DNA from: Meta bourneti
Taxonomy: Eukaryota; Arthropoda; Arachnida; Araneae; Tetragnathidae
DNA length: 64,000 nt
Assembly: GCA_933210815.1 (NCBI GenBank)
Contig: OW119922.1
Coordinates: forward strand, 54,760,730-54,824,729
Direction: 5' to 3'
This document shows positions 1 through 12,078 of the stretch, piece by piece (position 1 is the first letter of the stretch; the number at the start of each line of letters is the position of its first letter). A program made the translations under genes and the position numbers. The notes under the pieces are model-generated. The model made no database searches, was not told the DNA's origin, and saw nothing but the letters and a program-made list of their open reading frames with translations.

Positions 1-426
1 TACTTTGATTTTACACTATACATTGATTTCATTCCTTTTCCTGTCCAATAGAAGATTGGGATAAATACCCGGGCAAAGCTATGTTGCCGTTGTTTGAGCA
101 TTACTAAATCTAACTTTTAGTTGATTGTATAAGTATTTCCTACTTTATTTGACAGGTGTAATGTGCATTATTGAATTAAAGTTTATTATTTTATTTCTAT
201 ATGAATTTTATATATTTACATGAATATTTGTTTGATAATAAAAGGATATTTAAAATATTTCATTATTCATAATTTACATTTTGTAATGAAACACGAAAAA
301 CTTCAACTCATTAATCATAAAAGCGTAATTTTGTTATTTTAGATTTGGGAAACCAGAATTAATTTTTATTATTTTATAAATTTGATTTAGCATCCCGTGT
401 TTGTCTATTTGAGTTAACACAGCGAA

Positions 427-823
427 ATGTTGCAGTCATATTTGAGCATTACTAAATTTCATTATCGTCTTTATCAATATTTTCAAATATCTTTTTTCGA
501 ATTGCTCTGTTTCAGAATACACTCAGGCAGTCGAAATTCGACACTGCGCATCATTCGTTTTTTAGAATTCTGCATTTTTTCGTCGGAATTTCGTTTCTGT
601 TCGTATTTATGTCTTAATCTTTTAGATATTGCAATATATTCAGGAATTAAATGCATATATTTGCGTCCGAAGTATATAGTAGAAGTTATGAAAAAGTTAA
701 AACGTATTTTCCGTACAACTTAAATGATTGCATTTTTCTGTGAAAGAAAAGTGATTATTCTAATTCACTTTTCAAGCAACATTTAACCATTTCAACCCGA
801 GCAACGCCGGGTAATTCAGCTAG
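427..823 (+). mobile_element. Helitron-type element, 3' end (copy 1)
   Basis: The right end has the textbook Helitron 3' terminus. There is a short hairpin, ACCCG (795-799) and CGGGT (808-812) around an 8-base loop. It is followed 8 bases later by CTAG (820-823) and then T. The last 200 bases match a second copy ending at 19,409 (shared core around TGAAAGAAAAGTGATT and CATTTCAACCCGAG). The 5' boundary was not found. An open frame of 98 codons from 427 ends at a TAA (721-723). The related copy at 19.2-19.3 kb has a TAA in the aligned position. No Rep/helicase is visible, so the copy is non-autonomous or 5'-truncated. Confidence 0.7.
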
Positions 824-899
824 TAACTAATAAAATTGGTTTATTTTTATACGAATAACATTAAAAAAAGAAGGCAGAAAAACAAAAAACTATTAGGAT

Positions 900-1265
900 A
901 TTTGATTTTGTTTTGATGAAGCTAAAGTATTAGTGTCTGTTTCGACGGAAGTGGTTTCAATTCTTAGTAAGTTCTCAAGGTGCTCGTCAGATAATTTTGA
1001 TCTAATTTTACTCTTCTTTTGCTTTATCCTTGAAAATAATTGTTCACAAATCTACGTACGGCCAAATATCGATGACGTGAATAAGGAGTGATTGTGAAGC
1101 GAGAGATATTTTTCTCTTGGAAGAAAAGTCTTCGAGTTATGAAAAATATCACTAAAATTACATAATGAAATGGATTTTACGATCTCGTGGAGCTGCATAA
1201 CTATCTGTCCAGGATCAAGGGTTGGACCTCTGTTGTGGAATCTGTTTAGAGGAATGATCATAATA
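900..1265 (-). pseudogene. hAT transposase C-terminal fragment (GTF2IRD2/ZBED-like)
   Basis: Read on the minus strand from about 1265, this encodes the C-terminal dimerisation region of a hAT-type transposase of the kind also domesticated as GTF2IRD2/ZBED5/SCAND3. Visible landmarks in order are FLPREKYLSLHNHSLF, then IFGRT, a stop, ICEQLFSRIKQKKSK, and SDEHLENLLRIETTS. The family normally has a tyrosine between the T and ICEQ, so the stop (TAG) is a single-base nonsense change. No upstream catalytic part or terminal repeats were found; this is a truncated relic. The family assignment is by remembered motif pattern, not by a search. Confidence 0.8.
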
Positions 1266-1495
1266 AATGAGTTTCTTGAGTAAGGCAGAATTGCGAATAA
1301 AAATTGATTTTGAATTTGTGCTTTTTTATTTCGGCCAAGCTTTATCTATTCGCAATATATTGTTTTATTTATATCACACTCCAGCCACATTTAAAATTTA
1401 ATTTTCACAGCTCTCTCATTTTCTTGCCTAAAATAGGAAGATTGTCGCAGTCACGTATTTAAGACGTTTGACGATAATCGATTGGTACCACATAG

Positions 1496-1772
1496 TGTGA
1501 CATCTTAGCGCCTAAGAGTCTAGAATGGCGGGCTGCAGACCCGGAAGTTTCCTGTTAAGAGTCCTTCACTACTGCGCTTGCGCATGTGAAGAGGATGAAA
1601 AACAGTTAGCTCATGGACTCCGTCTAGTTGAGACGTCTTCGTAGCAATTCGTAAACTTTAATATGAAATTAAGCATTTTGTTTCGCGCGTCCATTGTCAA
1701 CCCATGTTTTGTCTGTGTAAAAATAAATGTTATTTTTTAATGTCCAAAAAAAGTTTGGATTAATTCGTCACA
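1496..1772 (+). mobile_element. solo LTR, 277 bp, with 4-bp target duplication
   Basis: The segment begins TGTGACATC and ends TTCGTCACA, so both ends carry the inverted TGTGAC/GTCACA expected of an LTR. It is flanked on both sides by ATAG (1492-1495 and 1773-1776), an exact 4-bp target duplication as made by many Ty3/gypsy elements. An AATAAA signal lies near 1720, which sets the orientation as plus. There is no internal coding region beside it, so recombination between two LTRs probably removed the rest. It is unlike the 379-bp LTR at 33.8 and 39.3 kb, so it belongs to a different family. Confidence 0.8.
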
Positions 1773-1776
1773 ATAG

Positions 1777-4594
1777 GTACGCGAAAAGACACCCAGATGT
1801 CAATGGTATACCACCTTTTACTCCCTTTCGTATTTACGCTGTTTAAATCGTGCATGAGACGAACAGCTCAGTTAGTGAACAAAGGAGCTGAATTAGTGAA
1901 CAGAGAAGCTGTGGCAAACGCTGGTATCTTAATAGTTTGGCCTTACGATAGAAATATAAACGATGTATTTGTAATGTCTTTAGTGATGGTATTTTTTCGA
2001 CGACGCCATGCATTTGTAGCATGTGGCATAAAATATGTGATAGATTTAATTGTTGGTATATTTCTGTTACCATGACGTGTATGAGACAGCTTCTACTTAG
2101 CGACTGAAAAACTACCTCTTGTGCTAGTTGGGTGATAGCAAAAACAAAAGGCCTCAACCATATTCCATAAAAATCCATCTTTTATAGAGATTGAGGGTCC
2201 AATGGCCCAGGTTCTCCAGAAAAGAAACTACCTTTGACACGTCTTTCACAAGCGCCTTGATCATAATCACTTTTTCTTAATAAAAAGTTCTGGGTACTCA
2301 CCTGGTTCCTGATGATTAAATAACATAATTTATTACTTTTCTGTGTATATCTTTATATATTTACAATGATTTATCTATATTACAATGATGATATTTAATG
2401 AGGTATATCTTTATCTATTTATTATATATCTTAAGAGAGAGAATTTTCCATGGAGTTCCTGGGCCGAAGGCCCTCTGTCTCCAGATAACAAAGACCTTGT
2501 GTTCCGAATACGTTTAGGATATCAAACTTTCAACGGTGTAGCAGTCTTGGGTGTCAGGTTATCAAGGAGGTTGTAGTTGCAGTTGGTGCGGTAGGAGAAG
2601 GCGTTATAATGAGCGGTAGGCAAGTACATCACTCGAGTGAGGTCTCAGAAAATATCCGAGTTCAGAATACCTGTGGATACTGCCGTTAAAAGTAGTATTA
2701 ATATTATGAATTAATTAGAAAGCTTGGAAGACTACATGTGATTTTCTAAAGGGAAATTAGATTAAAATTATTTTTTAAAACAAATTTGAATTTTAAATCC
2801 AAAGTATGAATTTAAGTTATTTTTTACATTTTTAGCATAATTCATAATGGCTCTTGGTCTGTTTTTGTTAATTGGTAGACAGTGGTCATAACTGGGGATC
2901 TGCGTTACAGTATACCTTGAACTATTTTACGTCAAGCAACATAATCTACTAACCTTCATCCAACACATACTTGTTTTTGAACTCTAAATTAATTTTCTTT
3001 AACACTGCAGTAGTTTTGTGAATCCCTGGTTCTCCATGCTACGAGCCGACAGGAACAAAAGATATAAATAAATATTGTTCTGAATATATCACGTTTTAAT
3101 AGCAATAGATGGCAGCACGAACATGGAAGTCGACATTTTAGGATTCATTTTATCTTGGAGAATCCCAGTTAAAACACAATTTTAATATCCTTTAGAAGAG
3201 TAATTGAATTAATGACATGTTCACGACGCAAACAAATTTCTTTACAATTTTGTTTTTGATTTACAAAGTCCGATTTTTTTGTCCATGTGGTAGGTATTTT
3301 CAATATTCTTATATTATATTTACGTTTATTATTTGTTTCAAAAGAGGGCATTTTCTCTCAAGCTAAATGTGGTTGTTATGTTTCTACGACGGAAAGTGTT
3401 TTCTGTACGGATTCCGAACTTGACGTCATTTGACTTGTTTTTCGAATAAGATTTTGACACTTCGTAAATAAAAATTCAAAAGAACGAATTCCGAATTGAT
3501 ATATGATGGTTGGAAATTAAATGCCTAACGTAGAAACGGAAATAAGCTACATTTTAAGGTCGATATGTATCATTCGAGAGCATTTGTGTAGCGGAAGTAA
3601 AAGCTTTGCATTCCGTCTCTGTTAATTCACACTTAATATCCCTCTCATACGGTGCTACAGTATGGGATACCCAATTAAAAAGATTGCCAAACGTAGGGGA
3701 ATGCGTTTTCTTCAATGAAGCAAACGTCAAATCGGAATAAATCTAAATTAATCTTAATATTTGTCTGGGTAATGTAAATCATCTACTAACTGCACTTTCT
3801 GAAAACATTAAACGTAAATTATGGAAAGCTTAGTAATGACGCCTCATAAATGAGCCGAATTCGGGAATATAATTCACTTTTAAGGAAATAATACTAGTTC
3901 TATTTGTATAATTATGCTTTGGCCTAAGATCTTTATTCTAATGGTTGTATTTGTTTACTCGATGAGATTGGGAAGATGTGAGGAGAGCTTCAATAATTTT
4001 TGATTACTGACCATATCTTATCCTATTATTTCTATTATTTTATGTGTTTTCTTTTGTCTTTTTCCTAAACCGAGGTCTCTAAGTTTCCTCATAAACTGTT
4101 TGTTTTCAGCATTGGTACAATTACTGGATTTCATTATTCATTCTTTACTTTTTGTCTTTCTCAATGGTGCATTAGGCGCTCGCCTAGAATGTTTTGGTAT
4201 AGAAGGACCTCAAAAGGAAAAATATTGATAAAATAAGTATTAAAAAAATTCTATTTTAGTCTATATAATGTTGTATTTAGTACAATTATTTGTTTATAAT
4301 TTTTTGGAGAAAAAGTTTATATAATTGTAAAAATTTAGCTTACGAATTTTTAATGAAATTTTCAATACAAATTTTGTCACCAAATCTGAGAATTATCACA
4401 CAGAGAATATCTGCGCCTATGGTCTCAAAATGACTTGTTTCGAATCAGAATATCTTGATAAACTTGGTGAAGTACCGGCTTATATTTCTATTCGAAAAGC
4501 CGTTGAATGTATTTGAACAAATTTTACGCTATTGATCGACAGATGGCGGTACTATAGCACGTGTCGTGTTGTTACTTATCTTAAGTTAGTCTTG
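1777..4594. other. no assignable gene or element
   Basis: About 2.8 kb of AT-rich sequence. The only part that looks unlike its surroundings is a more GC-rich patch at 2440-2650, listed separately. Open frames at 1797-2075 (plus) and 1843-2178 (minus) overlap each other and show no motif. Confidence 0.5.
2522..2629 (-). other. coding-like stretch of 35 codons, unassigned
   Basis: On the minus strand a frame from ATG (2629-2627) to TGA (2524-2522) reads MYLPTAHYNAFSYRTNCNYN and continues for 15 residues. Third positions are rich in G and C (tac, acc, aac, gcc, ttc, tcc, cgc), unlike the AT-rich surroundings. That is what a real or recently lost exon would look like. The same frame has a TGA 15 bases upstream of the ATG. 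No clear splice acceptor keeps the frame open. A consensus-like donor (CAG|GTGAGTA, minus) sits near 2298, downstream in minus-strand direction. I do not recognise the protein. It may be a decayed exon or chance. Confidence 0.2.
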
Positions 4595-4604
4595 TCTAAG
4601 AGCC

Positions 4605-4688
4605 GAATCTGTCCCTTCGGGATTTATCCCGGACCGTCACTAATAGCTCGATGTTTTGCATCAGTGTGACGTTAATTCAACTATATTA
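4605..4688 (+). repeat. SINE B, 84-bp 5'-truncated copy with target duplication
   Basis: Matches the 3' third of SINE B (TCGGGATTTATCCCGGACCG, then GACGTTAATTCAAC). It is flanked by exact direct repeats TCTAAGAGCC at 4595-4604 and 4689-4698. The tRNA-like head is absent, so the copy was truncated at insertion. Confidence 0.8.
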
Positions 4689-4927
4689 TCTAAGAGCCTA
4701 TTCACACAAAATAAGATTTACTTTTGACTGTAGCGGGGTTCTGAGGACCCCAGGGAAGGGATATAGTGTAATAAATATTGATTACTACAAACAAAAATAA
4801 ATACCATGGTTTAAAAAAAATTTGAAAATCGTGAATCGAAACATGGATCAAAATATCTCGTAAGCAATATTTAGAAATTATGATTGTATCATTGAGCTGC
4901 AGTTGTAGTTGACATATTTTTACTTTG

Positions 4928-5097
4928 GCGTGGTGTGGTTTGGAGAGTGGGGTGCCAGCTCTGGTTTTGACCTCATCATCTGACCGTGGTTCAAAATTAC
5001 GAGGTGTGTTAGGATCTTTCCATCAAGATTGATTCCGGACAGTCACCAATAGTCTGTTGTATTGCTCCAGTGCTATGTAAATTCAACTACCTATTTG
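4928..5097 (+). repeat. SINE B, 5'-truncated copy
   Basis: Starts in the middle of the SINE B body (GGAGAGTGGGGTGCCAGC) and runs to the 3' end AACTACCT. It lies 240 bp downstream of another truncated copy in the same orientation. No clear target duplication was found. Confidence 0.75.
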
Positions 5098-5629
5098 TAG
5101 ATGATATACACATGCAATTTTCAAAAATCAATGTTTTATTACACATTCTATCGGACGAAAGAAATGGGTTAAATGAATTATTGCAACAGCTATGAATCTA
5201 AATATAGTTTTAAATAAGGCTAGGCGAACTTTGATTCCGAAGAACTATTAATATTTCATTCTTTCACGGGTAAGTTTACATGTAATGAAACATCATTATA
5301 TCGCTGACCAAGAAGAACAATTACAAATTGGGGTGACTTTTCAATACATAACTACATGAGTGGCATTATTTAAAAGTATAATGTTCTGTAATTAATTCAC
5401 TTTCGTAACCATCAAAGTTTCTCACATGTTGTAATATATATTAATCATGAACGGTAATCTTAATTTTTTGTTCCATTTGCGTCATTGTCCGTCCAGAACA
5501 GCGATGATGAACCCTCTGAAACATTAATATGATGAAATGTTTTAATATTCGTGGAGAAATAGTCAAACCTTACTTCATTAGTAATTACTAAAAACAAAAC
5601 TGGTACTTTCTTTTAAATCAATATAATCA
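5098..5629. other. no assignable feature
   Basis: AT-rich sequence without motifs or long open frames. Confidence 0.4.
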
Positions 5630-5794
5630 ATATCTTGCTTTTCATACTGCTTACATGGAGCTTTACTGGCACACATAATTTGAATATACTACTTATATAT
5701 TACATATTTACTAATTATTCGCATATTCTTCCGTGATCATCGTGTAAATTTCAAGGCTTCCTTCTTGGTGTTGCATTTTTGATGGTCAGCAGTG
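5630..5794 (-). mobile_element. Tc1-type transposon, 5' terminal fragment
   Basis: Minus strand. The end reads CAGTG followed by TA (5795-5796), and the inner part matches the 5' end of the Tc1 copy at 31.3-31.5 kb (shared ATCGTGTAAATTTCAAGGCT and TTGGTGTTGCATTTTTGATG). Only the terminal repeat and 5' untranslated part remain; there is no transposase. Confidence 0.75.
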
Positions 5795-5796
5795 TA

Positions 5797-6727
5797 CTTT
5801 CTCATGTAAGTAATATTTAGTTTTTCTAATTTATTTGATTTTGTAGGCATTAAAAGAATTATCATGATTAATTTTTTTATTCAGTTTGATCTCCCACATA
5901 TAAAAATCACTATTTCAAATACAAAATATAATTCCAAACTATTCAAAATGAAACAGAATTTAGATTTAAAAATTGTCCTTTTTAACTCGGATATATATTA
6001 TATTCAATCCTGAAAAATGTGATAACAGCTTACAAAATTTATTTTATAAGAACTTTTGTGAATAGCCTTACGTCAATGTATAAAATTGAAGAAAAATATT
6101 GTAGAAATATGATTTCCAGTTGCATATTTCAGAAATGTTTATAGTAGTGCCGCACTGTGTTCAGTTTTACTGAATTCCATGCTTTTCAGTGTTTTTATTT
6201 TTATTAGAAAAAGAAACTTTTTTTAACGAAATTAGTAAAATACCATGTTATAATGCACCAATTTGATTATGGCGACATGAATCTTAATTAACACTGAATC
6301 TTAAATTTAAGAAATAACTACATGCTACAAGTTACATAACTTTGAGTCTGAGCGAAATTATTGCTAGAACCGTTTTTCAAACTCATCTTATTTAAAAATT
6401 ATTAGAACCAATTTTTAACTAAAGCTTATATATAAAATCCTTTCAAAAAGAAAAATATTTTGGGAAAATGAACAAATACTCTATCAGTACGCATTTTAAA
6501 AAATTTCTCAAAAACTAAGCATCTAGCTTAACCTATCCTTTACTCCTCTCTTTTAGCCCTGTTTTTTTACAAACTTTTAGGTGATGTATTAATTGGTACT
6601 GCTTAAAAGAAATTTTCTTTTTTATGTAATTAAAGTGACTTAAATAATTCCAGACTAAAATCTCAAGTAAGTTTAAAAACAAATATTTGTTTCATACATA
6701 AATTATACTCAAAATTAGTTTTTTTTT
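5797..6727. other. no assignable feature
   Basis: About 930 bp of AT-rich sequence with no recognisable coding or repeat structure. Confidence 0.4.
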
Positions 6728-7282
6728 TCAAATTGGATGCATCTGTCTAAACGTTATTTTAGACGTAAATCTCAGACATGCATATCCATCCATATAATAC
6801 ATTCTACATATATCACACCCCTGTTGTATAATAAAACAACAAAGGTGACAGCTACAAAAGTCGATTGGGAGTTTTTTGGAGGAGTTTGTGAGATTGTAGG
6901 AATACCCCTTCTTAAGTTTGTTTCCTGTAAAACTGCCGTAATTCAAAAATGAGCCTACGGCGAATTCTCTAGAACTCGTAGACTTCCTACCAATATTTCT
7001 ATACTTGTGTAACAGGCATGCGACATTTTCGAATTCCACAGCTATCAGTCTTGGTTTAAAAGGTTTTGATCTGTATGTGTGTGTTTTACTCCTTTTTTTA
7101 TAAAAAAAAAGAATTGTACAACCACGTGTGTTGAACCAAGATCGTTTGAGAGAAGTTAATCGAAATGTACACATACTGCCCAGAAAATGGCAATATTTCT
7201 TTTTATTGAACAAAATCCAACTCCCCGTGTACCACAGAAATACATACAATACTGGGCTTACAGAAGTAAGTTCACTTAACAA
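6728..7282 (-). other. 184-codon open frame in a Helitron-family piece (copy 3)
   Basis: The minus strand has an uninterrupted frame of 184 codons. The sequence from about 7060 down to 6740 aligns with the plus-strand copy at 18.95-19.26 kb, which ends in a Helitron-type terminus. In both copies the frame reads CDIC-x-MYYMDGY-x-C (here CDICRMYYMDGYAC, there CDICEMYYMDGYVC). Earlier parts share VEFENVA/AKFEKSA and FTG-x-x-LKKG. The 19-kb copy is broken by stops and an indel. Several differences in the core are synonymous, which hints at past coding. The frame is cysteine-containing with no family I recognise. It could also be chance openness in an AT-rich repeat. Confidence 0.4.
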
Positions 7283-7399
7283 ACAAACAGCGGAAAATAT
7301 AATTTAACTAAAATTACAAGATTTGATGAACTTAACAAATGAGAAAAAAAGCAGATTAGATTTAACAAAAACATCGAGTTTCACTGACATGTTTTACCC

Positions 7400-10300
7400 A
7401 ATTTTCTCAAATCATTTTGAAGGCACATTCTTGAATTTTTAAATGCATGACAACTGAAAAGTAAATGCTCCACATCTTGTGGCTGCTTTCTTGAACATTC
7501 GCACATATTATTAGTCCGAAGATGAAACCTATATAGGTATTTAGCAAAATTTCCATGGCCAGATAAAATTGTGCAATTTTGAAGTTTGTGAAGAAAAATA
7601 ATTCTGAGTTCAATCTATACTGAATAGTAGGAAAAATTCTTTTGGTGGGGCCAGCTTTCTCAGACGAGACATACTCTTTGTTCCACTTAGCAACAAGCTT
7701 GTCATAATATGAGGCTTTCAAGTAACACTTAGGAATGTTACAATTTACATCAATTGCTAAATTCAAAGAGTCTTTGGCTAAAAAATCAGCTCTTTCATTC
7801 CCGTAAATCCCACAATGTCCACGCACATAGGCAAAGAAAACCTCAATTCCTTTATTTTTTAAGAGAACTTATTGTTAAAAGTGTTTCAACAACTAATTTT
7901 TCTGCGCTTGCGACATTATTCAGTAAATGTAGAGAGGAAAGAGAATCTCGCTAAAAATAAGGTACTTTGAACAAAAATTTCCATTTTCTTTAAACCACAA
8001 CTGCGAGATTAATACAAAGCAATTCTGCTCGAAAGATGTACATTCATTCCTGATACGATGTTTATAGAAGTCACATTCGAAGTTGTATTCAAATAAAACA
8101 AAAGCAAGGGCAACTTTAGTGTTCATCTACCGTCCGTGAAACTGACTTTCTGAAAAAGCTTCTCCACATTTTTCTCGTATTTAATTAGATGAATTGATTC
8201 TGAACAGCATGATGAAGGATGTCGCAAATAGGCAATTTTCCATTAACACAGTCCATCGAAAAATCATTTAAAATCGAAGCATACAATTCATTTTTACACT
8301 CATTTTAAGTCTAAAGGTGGAACTCCAGCTATATCAAATGTTGCTTTATAACTTAATGTTTTATGACCTCTAAAAAGACGTTGAAGAATTCTCCGTTGAA
8401 TCTTCCTTAACCTGCGTCGGTTGGTCTTAATCTTCAATGCTTGTCCCCAGATCCGAGATGCATAAGATATAAGGCAGAATACACTGCTTTTTTTGCAATA
8501 CGATACAGGCCAGTAAGGAGTTTTTCACATTTATTAGAAACATATTCAATATGCTTTTTTTCATTTGAGTTTTTTCTCCTGGAAAACGGCAAGTAAATTC
8601 GTAAACATATTCAAGAGTCTGAATCAAATGCAATTTTGAAAAAGTCAGAAAGACGAATTAAAAGATCGTTTATAATAATATTCCATAGACTAGGTCCAGA
8701 AACATAGCCCTGAGGACAACATTTCTCTAAAGAACGAATTTTGCCTACCGATCCGATAAGAAATTCTGCAGTTGTTTCATTCAGAAAACTTCCAAGAAGG
8801 TTATATAAATTTTTCGGAATACCAGCATCTTTTAAGATTTTCAAAACAGAAGGCCACCAAGCATTATCAGAGGCACCCTTTATATCAAGAAATATGAGTA
8901 CACTTGTCAGCCTCTTCTCATGCTGCAGAATGTCATGCAATCGAGCTCAGCGTCTTCAGTTGATTTTTGGGGAGTAAAACCAAATTGGGCATCACTGAAG
9001 AAATTATCTTCCTTTCCACAAAACCAGTTAATTCTGTTAATAAACAGTGCTTTAAGGCATTTTTCCAACGTTGACAATAAACTAATGCATCTAACATGAT
9101 CAAGGTGAGGAATCCTTAAATCCAGTGTTTTAGGGATCAAAACAACACGCGCCTTCTTCCACGGAGCAGTAAAGACACCCAAATTTAAACACAAATTGAA
9201 AAGCTTGAGTAAAAAGTCAGGAAAAATACCATGGAATTGTTGAATCATTTCATTAGGCAGCGAATCCGGTCCAGGAGTTTTATTTCTTTTAAGTCTTTTA
9301 ATGATGGACTATTTCAGAGGTAGTAAAAAATGGACAATCTTCAGCAAACGAATATAGTCTTTGCAATTCAGAACGCGTTGTTCTGTGAACATTATCATCA
9401 TCACCTTCATTATCAGCTGGAAAAAACTTTGTCATCACAGCAGAAATAATTTCAGTCAAAGATGAGGCTGCTACCCCATTTGGAAGTTTAATTCCATAAA
9501 TCTCTACTTTCTTCATGAAGTTGATTTTAACACCGTACTTATATATATTCTTCCAAACATTGTGGATATTTATAGTTGAGAGAAATTCTTTCTAAGAGTT
9601 GAGTTTGGCACCTGACAACTTTACCTTATATTTGTGTTGCAAACCCATATACTTAGCTTTACAGATTTTTTCACAATAACATTATGTTACCTTTGATATC
9701 TACGTCTTGCAGCATGCGCATGCTTTCTCATACATTCAATTTCTATGGACCATCAGAGAACTCTCTTGGTTACCTTTTTCTTATTTGGAATAGATGCTGT
9801 GATAATTTGAAAAAGTATAGAAGTAAAATTATTAACTATCCTTTCCAAAGTGAATTGATCGGGACACTCTCCAAGAAGATATAAATCATAAAGTTCACTG
9901 ATACATAAATCAGCAAATAAAGACCAATTTGCTCTATTAAAATTAAAAGAACACGAAGGATGTAACATATTTGGAATAGACATATCAAATTCAAAAGTAA
10001 TGATTTTGTGGTCCGAGAGAGAATCCTCCTCAGAGATATCCCAATTCTGAACATACTGGGGAAGTCCCAAGCAACAAAAAGTAATATCAATGTAACTAGA
10101 ACCCTGTATTGAGCTGAAATGTACGACCACGATCTTCATTAATAACAAACAACTGATTTCCATTTAAGAAATCACAAAGCGTCGTACCTCTACAGTTATT
10201 TGAATCCATTCCGCACAAAAAATGACTTGGGTTCTGGAGAAATAAAATGTTTTGGACTTTCAATAAACCCATATCAATATTGGTTTTGGGTTCGAAATAG

Positions 10301-10560
10301 GCTGAACAGATAATCAAATTCATATTACCAATTATTCATTCATATTACCGATCAAGAACAACTTTATATAATCGGTGTTATTTATATCCAGGGGGAAAGA
10401 GGAGAAACAGTCGCCACGAATAATGATAGCAGCCTTAAGAAGTTCTGCTCCACCATCATAGTATACTTTATATTCTTATGGATAGCCAGGAAGAGTTCCC
10501 CTGTAGCAGCGCGGCTCTTGAATTAATGTAAAGGAGATATTCGCCTCCATGAAGAATAAA
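7400..10560 (-). pseudogene. LINE ORF2: endonuclease, reverse transcriptase, RNase H
   Basis: Broken across several frames. The endonuclease is at 9753-10560, with CGMDSN and SDHKIITFEF. Reverse transcriptase follows at 8600-9300: VVLIPK, FGFTPQKSTEDA, FLDIKGASDNAWW and PQGYVSGPSLWNIIIND are visible. The catalytic position normally FADD reads FDSDS here, so the enzyme is dead even apart from the frameshifts. A linker with RRILQRLFRGHKTLSYKA lies near 8400. RNase H ends with RGHCGIYGNERADFLAKDS (about 7770-7826). The C-terminal stretch GHGNFAKYLYRFHLRTNN followed by a C-x-C cluster (about 7440-7560) is typical of the group. Confidence 0.85.
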
Positions 10561-10689
10561 CTGCTGGGTAGCATTTTTGGATTTGTGCAAATTGTTTTGT
10601 ACACACTTCAACGCAACTGATTTAGCAAGCCTACCCATAAAATATTTTTGAAGAGGATTGTTTCATTATAAAAGTATGACTAGAACAGC

Positions 10690-10900
10690 ATACTGTAAAA
10701 GGATTGTGATTCACGTCGAAGTGCGCAGCAGCATTTTTTGTCTTTTTGTTAAATCTAATATAATTCACACACATTTGAACAGTCTTATTACCGTCGGAAT
10801 TTTCATGTTCACCCGCACAGTGATAGCAAGATAGTGTATTCCTACACTCAGAAGCTCTGTAATTATATCCCCATATGTGGAAATATTGGACATAAAATAA
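10690..10900 (-). pseudogene. LINE ORF1 remnant with zinc knuckles
   Basis: The minus strand around 10,790-10,880 reads YRASECRNTLSCYHCAGEHE and then NKTVQMCVN. This is the spaced-cysteine pattern of the gag-like zinc knuckles at the end of ORF1 in Jockey/I-type LINEs. It is immediately upstream of the endonuclease region. Only the C-terminal part is present. Confidence 0.6.
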
Positions 10901-11345
10901 CTAATATCTGCCAATTTCTAATGCAAAATTGGACGTTTAAATCTTTTTATGTCATCCTGTCCCAAATACTCGGAAATTATTTATATTTGCAAAAGAAAAA
11001 ATGAGTTCAAAATAAGTAAAGTATTAGAATTTAAATTCCGTAAAATAATTTTTGGGAAAATAATTACTTTTTTAACAGTACTGGTAAAACAATTTGAGTA
11101 ATCACAATGCTCAATATATATCTCATCTACAAACTGCTAAACCGTCGTGTTCAAAGGAGATTGGGGCACGTAAAATCTGTCGTGGCCTCAAACGTCCTCA
11201 CGTTGTCCACATACATACAGACAGGCAAACAGACAAAGATAAAGTGTGGAAACCACTGATTTTGCATTAGAATGACACAAAACGGATAAATAACTTGAAA
11301 TGGGTCAAAAATATTCAAAGAAAAGAACATTCCATTATTAATTAT
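10900..11345 (+). mobile_element. non-autonomous inverted-repeat element, partial copy
   Basis: Matches the inner part of the element at 17,427-18,432. Shared blocks are AACAGTACTGGTAAAACAAT followed by the GCTCAATAT block, the ACATACATACAGACAG block, and GATTTTGCAT then AACTTGAAATGGGTC. The outer terminal repeats are missing or too diverged. A SINE B fragment sits inside. Its left edge meets the LINE. Confidence 0.65.
11145..11210 (+). repeat. SINE B fragment
   Basis: Contains CCGTCGTG, GGCACGTAAAATCTGTCGTG and CCTCAAACGTCCTCACG, which match the middle of SINE B. It lies inside the partial inverted-repeat element. Confidence 0.55.
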
Positions 11346-11803
11346 ATATGTATTAAAATTTCAGTAACTTAACTAAGTATTATTCTATAGATTTTTAGAA
11401 AAAATTAAACTAGATAGAGAGAGAGAGAGATGCTAAAATAAAAACCCACTAAAGTGCTCCTTTTATCAAAATAAAAATAAAAGTAATTTTAGAAGAATAT
11501 TGTATAGCTCAGGAAGAAGAGCAGTGAAATAAAATGCAAGCTTTGCAAATGACATGATTTTTTTCCTAAGATACAGGGATACTATTGGTTTCTAAAACTA
11601 GTCAAATTTGTATTGAATTTTTATTTGCATTGAATTGTAAATATCATAAAAGTGTGAAATATTCTCGTGTCCTTGAAATTTAAATACAAAGGTTTGAACA
11701 TAATTGTTAAAGGTAATATTTGAACATATTTTATGCTTAGTTTTATATTGAAGAATAAGATTGGAAAGAAATATAATAATTTCAATATTTTATTGTTGTC
11801 GAT

Positions 11804-12078
11804 GGGCCGCTGTAGCCAAGTTGGAAAGTAGCGGATCAGTAATTGGAGGGTTGCGAGTTCAAAACTCCATCCAACCAAAGACCGTCGTGCACGTGGAGGC
11901 TGGTGCATGTTAAATCTGTCGCGGCCTGAAATGTTGTCGTGGTGTAGAAGTTTGGAGAGTGGGGTGCCAGATCGGGTGTGGATCGGAATCACGAGGTGTT
12001 GTCCTCGAATCTTTAAATTTGAGATTGATCCCAAAGTTCGTTGTGTTGCTCGATTGAGACGTTAATTCAACTACCTAC
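11804..12078 (+). repeat. SINE B, full-length copy
   Basis: Plus-strand copy with the tRNA-like head GGGCCGCTGTAGCCAAGTTG (A-box region), a B-box-like GCGAGTTCAAAACTCC, the body GGAGAGTGGGGTGCCAG and the 3' end TCAACTACCTACC. This is the clearest plus-strand reference copy in the window. It is tRNA-derived by its A/B box layout and would be transcribed by RNA polymerase III if active. Confidence 0.85.

Larger units (their letters stand above)
7300..10900 (-). mobile_element. non-LTR retrotransposon (EN-RT-RNase H LINE), decayed
   Basis: A continuous minus-strand LINE about 3.6 kb long, lacking most of its ORF1. Reading from 10.9 kb leftward the order is ORF1 zinc knuckles, endonuclease, reverse transcriptase, RNase H and C-terminal cysteine region. 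This order, with RNase H downstream of RT, fits the I/R1/Jockey-related groups. The left limit is approximate because no poly-A or target duplication was found. The right end abuts an inverted-repeat element at about 10.9 kb. Confidence 0.85.
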
